A stretch of 35,189 nucleotides of DNA, from NCBI GenBank assembly GCA_905178155.1, contig CAJINV010000041.1, positions 36,014-71,202 on the forward strand, in the 5' to 3' direction. The notes under the pieces were generated by a model, which was not told the origin of the DNA, searched no databases, and saw only the letters and a program-made list of their open reading frames with translations. The position numbers and the translations under genes were made by a program. The stretch is from Amoebophrya sp. A120 (lineage: Eukaryota > Sar > Dinophyceae > Syndiniales > Amoebophryaceae). This document shows positions 30,401 through 35,189 of the stretch, in pieces. Numbering within the stretch: position 1 is the stretch's first letter; the number at the start of each line of letters is the position of its first letter.

Positions 30401-33400
30401 ACTACACTACACCACTGCAACTTGTCATGCGTGACTGCCGAAGCTTCTGGATTTGTGTTGCGAGCGCACCGTCTTGAATCTGGTGCGGGGTCGTTTTTCC
30501 TCAGGATAGGATATCGTCGTGCAGGAGAAGATTCGGGAGAAGCATCTCGACTTGCCGCACATTTCCAACCTGCACGAGGACCCCATGCTCGCCGGGAAAC
30601 TGCACTACTCCTTCCCGCCGCCGGGCAAGGACGACAAGGACGACAAAACGGAATGGTGGCTCGGACGGCAAGTGTTGAACGAGAACTGGAAGCCGCACGT
30701 GGTGCTTGCTGGCGTCGGCATCCAGAAGAAGCACTGCCGCATCACGTCGAAGAAGGATCCGAAAACCAAGAAGAACGTGGTGACGCTGTTCGTTTCGGAC
30801 AAGACTGCCATCGAGACCACCTTCGTCAACGGCGACAACTTCTTCTTCGAGGGCGGCGAGGGCTGCGAGCTGACGCACGGCGACCGCCTGATCATCGGCC
30901 AGAATTACGTGTTCGTGTACATCGATCCGGCCACGTTCCTCTCATCTGCGGACGGGAAAACGGAGTACTGCAACGACCTGATTGACGCGGGGAAGTGCAG
31001 CTACGAGTTGGCCAAGAAGGAGCTGGCCGAGAAGCAGGGCGACCTGTTTCTGTCCGGGCAGATGAATAAAGATGCAGTGTCGTCGAACCAGGAGAATCTG
31101 AAGCAGTTGGAGGAGCAGAAGAAGCTGCAGCTGGAATACGAGGAGAAGCTGAAGCAAGCCGAGCAGAAGAAGCAGAAGGCGCAAGAAGAGATGCTGCTTG
31201 AGCTGAAAAAGAAGGAGGAGGAGTACCAGCAGGAGCTTTTGCGGATGCAGAAGCAGATGGCCGAGTCCGAGCTCAGCCAGGAGCTGAACCAGGAAAAAAA
31301 ACAGGAGTCCGAGCTGAAAAAGATGGAGCTGGAGTACAAGCAGCGCAAAAAGCAGATCGAACTGAAGAACCGCCGGGAAATTTACCTGATCGAGAAGAAG
31401 CAGCGCATGCTTATCCCGAGTAAAAATGTCCCCACCCCAGAGTTGCCATGCAAATCTGCATGCCAAAAAAGTTTCTCACGCGGAGCGGCCCCATGAGACC
31501 CATTTTCCAATCCTGTTTTGGAATTTGCGATGCTTGAATCACCATGGTATGCTACATCTGTGATGCTTCTGAACTAGCTAAACACGACTGATTACACTGC
31601 GCGGACAAACTTGTCATGCCAAACAACCAGAGCTGGTTGATTTGTCTAGCAGATTTTCCATCTAAACTCTGGTGTGGGGACGTTATTAATCAGGACAACG
31701 CTCGCCCTCGAGGAAAAATTGCGCAAGGACCGCGAGCAGGACATTGCCGTCATTGAATATCAAAAGGAAAAATCCCCCCTCCCCATATCGAAAGCGAAAT
31801 TTGTGATGCTGTATTTGAGTACACAAATCGACTTGTAATGCTAGAAGGCCAAGAGACGCAGCGGTGGCCTCGTTTGCAGGCACTTTGTCATGCTGTTTCC
31901 CACTTCCAGCTGCCCCCTGTCATGCTGAAGATGCAAGGCTTTCTCACGCCAACCAGCACTACAGTCCGCATCTTTTCCCTTCTAGCATGACAAAGCTGAT
32001 TTGTGACCACAAATCTGCATCACAAGTTTCTAGTTTGAGTATGGGGTGGGGGGATTTTTCACTTTGATATTGAAGAGCTGCTGACCACCAATGTCCCGCT
32101 GTGCAAGGAGGCGACCGCCCTGTCGCTGGAGATGAACAAGGGCTACTCGTACCACCTCCGGCTGAACATCTTTCCCGTGACCGACATGGCCGGGAAGAGC
32201 CTCCGATCGGGCGGCTTCCGCCTGCTCCAGCCCTCCGTGCTGGTGGTGTGCAAGAGTGCGGAGGGCGACCAGCTCTTCGAGTGGGACGCGGACACGCTGG
32301 AGAACCGCGTGTTTCTCATGCGCGAACTTTTTGACCACTGGTGCCTAGGCGGCCAGTTCGACCTTAAGACGCTTCCGGTCGACCGCGACCCTTTCTGGGA
32401 CCCCGTCACGACCGAGTACTTCATCGGCAGCTGTCGTGTGTACTTGGAACCACTGATCTACGGCTGCCTCGTGTCCGTCGACGCCAAACTCCTGGGGCCG
32501 GAGGGCAAGCCGGCGGACGCCTACCTGCGCGTCGAGCTGGAGCGAAAGCAGAACTCCACGGAAAAGTCAAATGCGGGCGACAAAAAGTACGACTCCATCG
32601 AAGAGCTGGAGGACGAATGCGACCACGGCCTGACCGGCGGGAGTTTCAGCTTCAAAATCAAGGTGGCCAAGCTGCGGAAGCTGGACGCCAAGAAGTGGAA
32701 GAACCCGCGCGTCGAGTTTCAGTACTACGTCGACGAGAAAACGGTGGTGCGCCCGAAGCGGGACAACAAATCCGAGTTCATCTTCGACTACTCGAAGACG
32801 GTGAAACAAGATCCCGTCACGGAGCGGTATCTGGAGTATCTGCGAACGGGGGTGCTCACGTTTTCGGTCTTCGCCTTTTCCAAGCACGCTATCCAACTGG
32901 ACCAGGAGCAGTATTGTGAGGAAAAATCCCCCTTTCCCTTATCGAAAACGAAATTTGTGTCGCTGTATTTGAGTACACAAATCGCCTTGTATTGCTAGAA
33001 GGCCAAGAGACGCGGTTGCTATCTCGTTTGGAGGCAATTTGTCATGCTGTTTCCCGTTTCCAGTTGTTTCCTGTCTTTTGAAGACGCATGGCTTTCCTGC
33101 GCCCGCCAACACTACAATCCGAATCTCTTCCCTTCTAGCATGACCACGCCATTTGTGATCACAAATCATGCTGCACAAATCTCCGTTTTCATATACGGAG
33201 GGGAGATTTTTCATTTTGATAAGCAGCAAACCGAGCTTGCTGAACGCCAGGACCAAACCTCCTCGTCCCCGGACAGCAAGAAGAAAAAGGCTGAGGCGGC
33301 GCAGAAGAAAAAAACCGCGAACGAGAACGAAGAGCTGGATGCAAGCACCAGCGGAGCCTATTCTGGGCAAAAACGGCGGCAACACCCCATAGTCAATGAT

Positions 33401-34084
33401 TGGTAAATCTGCAACACAAATCCTGAAGTTTTGGGAGTTCTTCATGATAATTTTCTATATGTAGCGCAGTGCTGCTTCGCAATGGAACAGCCGCATCACA
33501 ACAACGCCTGCTTACAGCATTACAAATCTCAGAACACAACTACAAATTCGATTCCTCTCATGCGGATGTGCATTCCAAATACCCCCGTAATTGCAAATCT
33601 GCATGACAACTATGGGGTGGGTACGTTTTTGCACAGTATAGCGCGGGTCCCATGTTTTTCGCCGAACAGTCACGGACCAGTCCCGAGCTGAAGGGAAATA
33701 ACAAATCCCTGTATCCTGAGGAAAAACGTACGCACCCCATCCCCAGCAGATCTGTCGTCAAATACCTCTGCATGCTCGGTAAGTATCGTCTCGCATGCAA
33801 AAATCAGGCTTCGAGATATCTCAATTTGATGTGACGTGCTTGCATACGCTTAAAACGACGTCGCAGCGAGTTCAGATTTGTCGGGTCAGACACCTCAAAC
33901 TTTGTAATTGTCTTATCCAGATTTTCTCTCTTGACTCTGAGGTCGTTGTGTTTTTGCCCAGGATACTCCGGCGGACATGGCTAACGAGCAGCATTTCTTC
34001 GTCCCGTCGCCGGATCTCAACCGTAAGCGATACGAGGTTCTCGATAAAAATCGAGACCAGAGTCAGGCGTGCGTGATCTTGTAG
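27433..34084 (+). CDS. Kinesin-3 (KIF1-type) motor protein with FHA domain and C-terminal CaaX-like motif
   Basis: Plus-end-type microtubule motor ATPase by family. Exons: 27433-27493, 27755-27804, 28040-28744, 29033-29117, 29380-29447, 29732-30221, 30514-31411, 31703-31757, 32075-32911, 33227-33358, 33646-33711, 33971-34084; total 3561 bases, 1186 residues. Motor about 1-370: start [15 protein letters not shown]-loop GQTGAGKS 130-137, switch I NATSSRAH 245-252 (Ala where Ser is usual), switch II DLAGSE 280-285, [14 protein letters not shown] about 515-635 ([20 protein letters not shown]). Coiled coil about 655-800. KIF1-like region about 805-1000 ([22 protein letters not shown]). C-terminus [15 protein letters not shown] directly after the neck is the kinesin-3 arrangement. 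No PH domain was seen. All eleven introns are TIR elements. Retaining the tenth would give an earlier stop at 33404-33406. Confidence 0.93.
27494..27749. mobile_element. Kinesin intron 1: introner, family A
   Basis: Left end TATCAAATGCAAGTATGTCT; right end CCAGACGAAGACATACTTGC then TTTGCATA. Flanks GAAAC and GAAGC (4 of 5). Joining 27493 to 27755 gives [15 protein letters not shown], matching the N-terminal kinesin core. Confidence 0.9.
27805..28034. mobile_element. Kinesin intron 2: introner, family D
   Basis: Left end TATCAGAGGGCACATGTCTC; right end GGGGAGGGGGACGAGTTGTG then TACTCGCATC; the inverted pairing is imperfect. Perfect flanking repeat ACGAA (27800-27804 and 28035-28039). Removal gives [15 protein letters not shown]. 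The preceding exon is only 50 bases. Confidence 0.85.
28745..29027. mobile_element. Kinesin intron 3: introner, family B
   Basis: Left end TATCCTGAGGAAAAACGTCC; right end TGGGGACGTTTTCACTCAGG then ATA. Perfect flanking repeat CGAAG. Joining 28744 to 29033 gives [18 protein letters not shown], restoring switch II. Confidence 0.95.
29118..29374. mobile_element. Kinesin intron 4: introner, family A
   Basis: Left end TATCAAATGCAAAAATGTCT; right end GACCCAGACATTTTTGCACT then TGATA. Perfect flanking repeat GGGCA (29113-29117 and 29375-29379). Removal gives [17 protein letters not shown], a strongly conserved kinesin segment, so the join is secure to the base. Confidence 0.97.
29448..29726. mobile_element. 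Kinesin intron 5: introner, family B
   Basis: Left end TATGATTTGTAAAAACGTCC; right end GGGACGTTTTTACAAATGAT then A. Perfect flanking repeat GTGGC. Removal gives [20 protein letters not shown]. Confidence 0.95.
30222..30508. mobile_element. Kinesin intron 6: introner, family B (forward)
   Basis: Left end TATCCTGAGTAAAAACGTCC; right end GGGGTCGTTTTTCCTCAGGA then TA. Flanks GGAAA and GGATA (4 of 5). Removal gives [17 protein letters not shown]. Its interior matches the element at 33359 only when one of them is reversed. Confidence 0.93.
31412..31697. mobile_element. Kinesin intron 7: introner, family B
   Basis: Left end TATCCCGAGTAAAAATGTCC; right end GTGTGGGGACGTTATTAATC then AGGACA. Flanks ATGCT and ACGCT (4 of 5). 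Removal gives [17 protein letters not shown] in the coiled coil. Confidence 0.93.
31758..32069. mobile_element. Kinesin intron 8: introner, family C
   Basis: Left end TATCAAAAGGAAAAATCCCC; right end GTGGGGGGATTTTTCACTTT then GATA. Perfect flanking repeat TTGAA. Removal gives [17 protein letters not shown]. The exon between introns 7 and 8 is 55 bases. Confidence 0.95.
32912..33221. mobile_element. Kinesin intron 9: introner, family C
   Basis: Left end TATTGTGAGGAAAAATCCCC; right end GGAGGGGAGATTTTTCATTT then TGATA. Perfect flanking repeat AGCAG. Removal gives [16 protein letters not shown]. Its interior closely resembles intron 8 in the same orientation. Confidence 0.95.
33359..33640. mobile_element. 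Kinesin intron 10: introner, family B (reversed)
   Basis: Left end TATTCTGGGCAAAAACGGCG; right end GGGGTGGGTACGTTTTTGCA then CAGTATA. Flanks GAGCC and GCGCG (3 of 5). Removal bypasses the in-frame stop at 33404 and joins TSGA to [16 protein letters not shown]. The interior is the reverse complement of the intron 6 type. Confidence 0.85.
33712..33965. mobile_element. Kinesin intron 11: introner, family B
   Basis: Left end TATCCTGAGGAAAAACGTAC; right end GGTCGTTGTGTTTTTGCCCA then GGATA. Flanks CCCTG and CTCCG (3 of 5). Joining 33711 to 33971 gives [18 protein letters not shown] and leads to the stop at 34082. Confidence 0.87.
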
Positions 34085-34859
34085 ACATTTTCGCAGCGCT
34101 GTCGGTGTCGACAGAGGCTGTTCAAAAGCCCGCACGTCACTTTTCAGAATTTTTTGATTGCTGAGAAAACATCACCGTTTCTTCATCAGGATGTCAAGAC
34201 AACACTAATTTTCAAATGGAGCATCGCTTGCTGCTACCAACACAAATGCGCTTCACTCAAACAGTCTTTTTATTCAACAACGAGCACACACTCCTTTTTC
34301 TCAAAGTCTACTTCAGAAATATTGTTTTCGGAAAAGTAAATCAAATCCAGCGGAAAAGAAATGATCCAAACCCTTTTAGTGGCTACACTGGCAGAGCAAA
34401 CTTTGATACAAGGAACCAGACCCGACGGAAGGATGTTGAAGACGTCGTCCATGTTCTTGGAGGCACGAGTTTGGGTAACATTGAAATTATTTTTTTTAAA
34501 TGCATGGTAACAGCAGACAGTCGCCGTGTCACCAAGGATATAAGTCAAGTAAAAGGCAAACGGTGCAACAGTGTAGCCGTCATGGCGCATAGGTAATTCC
34601 GCAAGCTACGATGTTGTTCCTCGCAGAGTTACTTCGGTCACTGTGGTACTTCTCCCCCCAATGTGATTCGTCTCTGCCTTGTGTCTTTTCGGTCATTGTG
34701 GTTTTTCTCTGTCCCGCCTCGATTCGTCTCTCTGTCTCGCTCGGTATTCTTCTTCGTGATTCGGCGTCGCTATGTTGCTGTCGGTCCCGAGTTGTTCCGG
34801 GGGCGGCCCGTCGGTAACTAATTTTCTGCGCCGCCCGTGTTGCGTAAACACCTTTTCGC
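34085..34859. other. Intergenic region downstream of the kinesin gene
   Basis: AT-rich, with no coding signal that I can support. Overlapping open frames on both strands at 34216-34596 have no domain. The kinesin 3' UTR must lie here; AATAAA was not found immediately after the stop. Confidence 0.4.
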
Positions 34860-35189
34860 CGCTGCCGCCCAGTCGATGCCGCCGGCCCGGGGAAATGGCG
34901 CCGAATCCGGCACCCCAAAAGGCGCAGGACGGCCGGCGATCGCGACCCACGCCAAGGAAGACACGGCCCCAGTCTTCGCGCAGCATTGCCCCGGCGAGGT
35001 GGCTGCGACTTCCGGCAGCAGGTCTTGATAATTGCGGGCCCGCCCACAATTTCCGGAAAGGCTCCCAAATCCGGCACCCCCGAAGGCGCAACAGCGTCGG
35101 GGCCGGCGGTCGCGAGCCGCATCAAGGAAGACACGGGCGCCACCCTTGCGACGGCTTCGCCGGGCGGCGTGCTCGCGATTTCCGGCGGG
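34860..35189. repeat. GC-rich satellite, two diverged units
   Basis: Two units of about 150 bp (about 34890-35030 and 35060-35189) share AATCCGGCACCCC, GGCGCA, CAAGGAAGACACGG and a final GCGA(C/T)TTCCGGC. Part of the core (CAAGGAAG ... GCGCC ... CGACGGC) resembles the 71-bp repeat at 66-207, so related satellite brackets the gene cluster. Confidence 0.65.

Noticed and set aside
29675-31466. - strand ORFs of 125-230 codons rich in Leu/Phe/His opposite the kinesin
   Set aside because: They are shadows of Lys/Glu/Gln-rich coiled-coil codons on the + strand and have no domain of their own.
33359-33406. Kinesin stop codon at 33404-33406 as the true end of the protein
   Set aside because: The preceding bases are the TIR of a family B element, and removing it and the next one continues the frame to 34084 with a plausible C-terminus. 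Kept only as an intron-retention alternative.
6439-33965. Interpreting the repeated TIR elements as a CRISPR array or tRNA cluster
   Set aside because: Spacing is irregular, the repeats are inverted pairs within each element rather than direct repeats with spacers, and no cloverleaf was seen.
34580-35143. 187-codon - strand ORF at the right end
   Set aside because: It runs through the GC-rich satellite and has no recognisable domain.

Overview
The window is nuclear DNA of a eukaryote. Genes are split into many short exons, all confident genes lie on the + strand, coding sequence is GC-moderate, intergenic DNA is AT-rich, and GC-rich satellite sits at both ends. The most striking content is a population of short (about 170-315 bp) MITE-like elements. 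They have long terminal inverted repeats (TIRs), TATC...GATA-type ends and 5-bp direct repeats, and they interrupt reading frames exactly as introns do. This is the signature of introner elements. Together with non-canonical splice borders and a TTTAGGG-type repeat it points to a dinoflagellate-lineage protist, most plausibly a syndinian such as Amoebophrya. The assignment is an inference (about 0.6); no marker gene or spliced leader was found.

Layout. 1-560: GC-rich satellite. 831-3101: 3' part of a coiled-coil gene. 3102-4778: AT-rich intergenic DNA. 4779-15580 (gene 1) and 16803-25887 (gene 2): tandem paralogues coding for large proteins with a Ser/Gln-rich SQPSN repeat region near the N-terminus, long coiled coils, and a conserved basic C-terminus ending in TGYR(R/K). 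Their 3' flanks are also related, so a whole gene unit was duplicated. 27433-34084: a complete kinesin-3-type motor gene. 34085 to about 34850: intergenic. About 34860-35189: GC-rich satellite.

The kinesin gene gives the clearest picture. It has eleven introns and every one is an element of this kind. Removing each element plus one copy of its 5-bp repeat joins twelve exons into an uninterrupted 1186-residue frame with motor, FHA, coiled-coil and KIF1-like domains and a C-terminal CVIL prenylation-type motif. None of the eleven can be cut as GT-AG or GC-AG in any register that preserves the exons. The neighbouring paralogues and the first gene mix such elements with ordinary GT-AG or GC-AG introns. 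At least eight TIR families occur. Members of the same family sit in opposite orientations and are still compatible with removal, so the splice information is probably carried by the inverted-repeat ends. Most elements share a short internal motif, TTGT(C/G)ATGC, on both strands.

Limits: exon chains were verified by hand through frame and phase. The chain is not closed at the 5' end of the first gene, at 5050-5244, 11127-12340, 12452-12903 and 13110-13533 of gene 1, and at about 18713-19808 and 21309-22300 of gene 2. Paralogues 1 and 2 could each be two adjacent genes.
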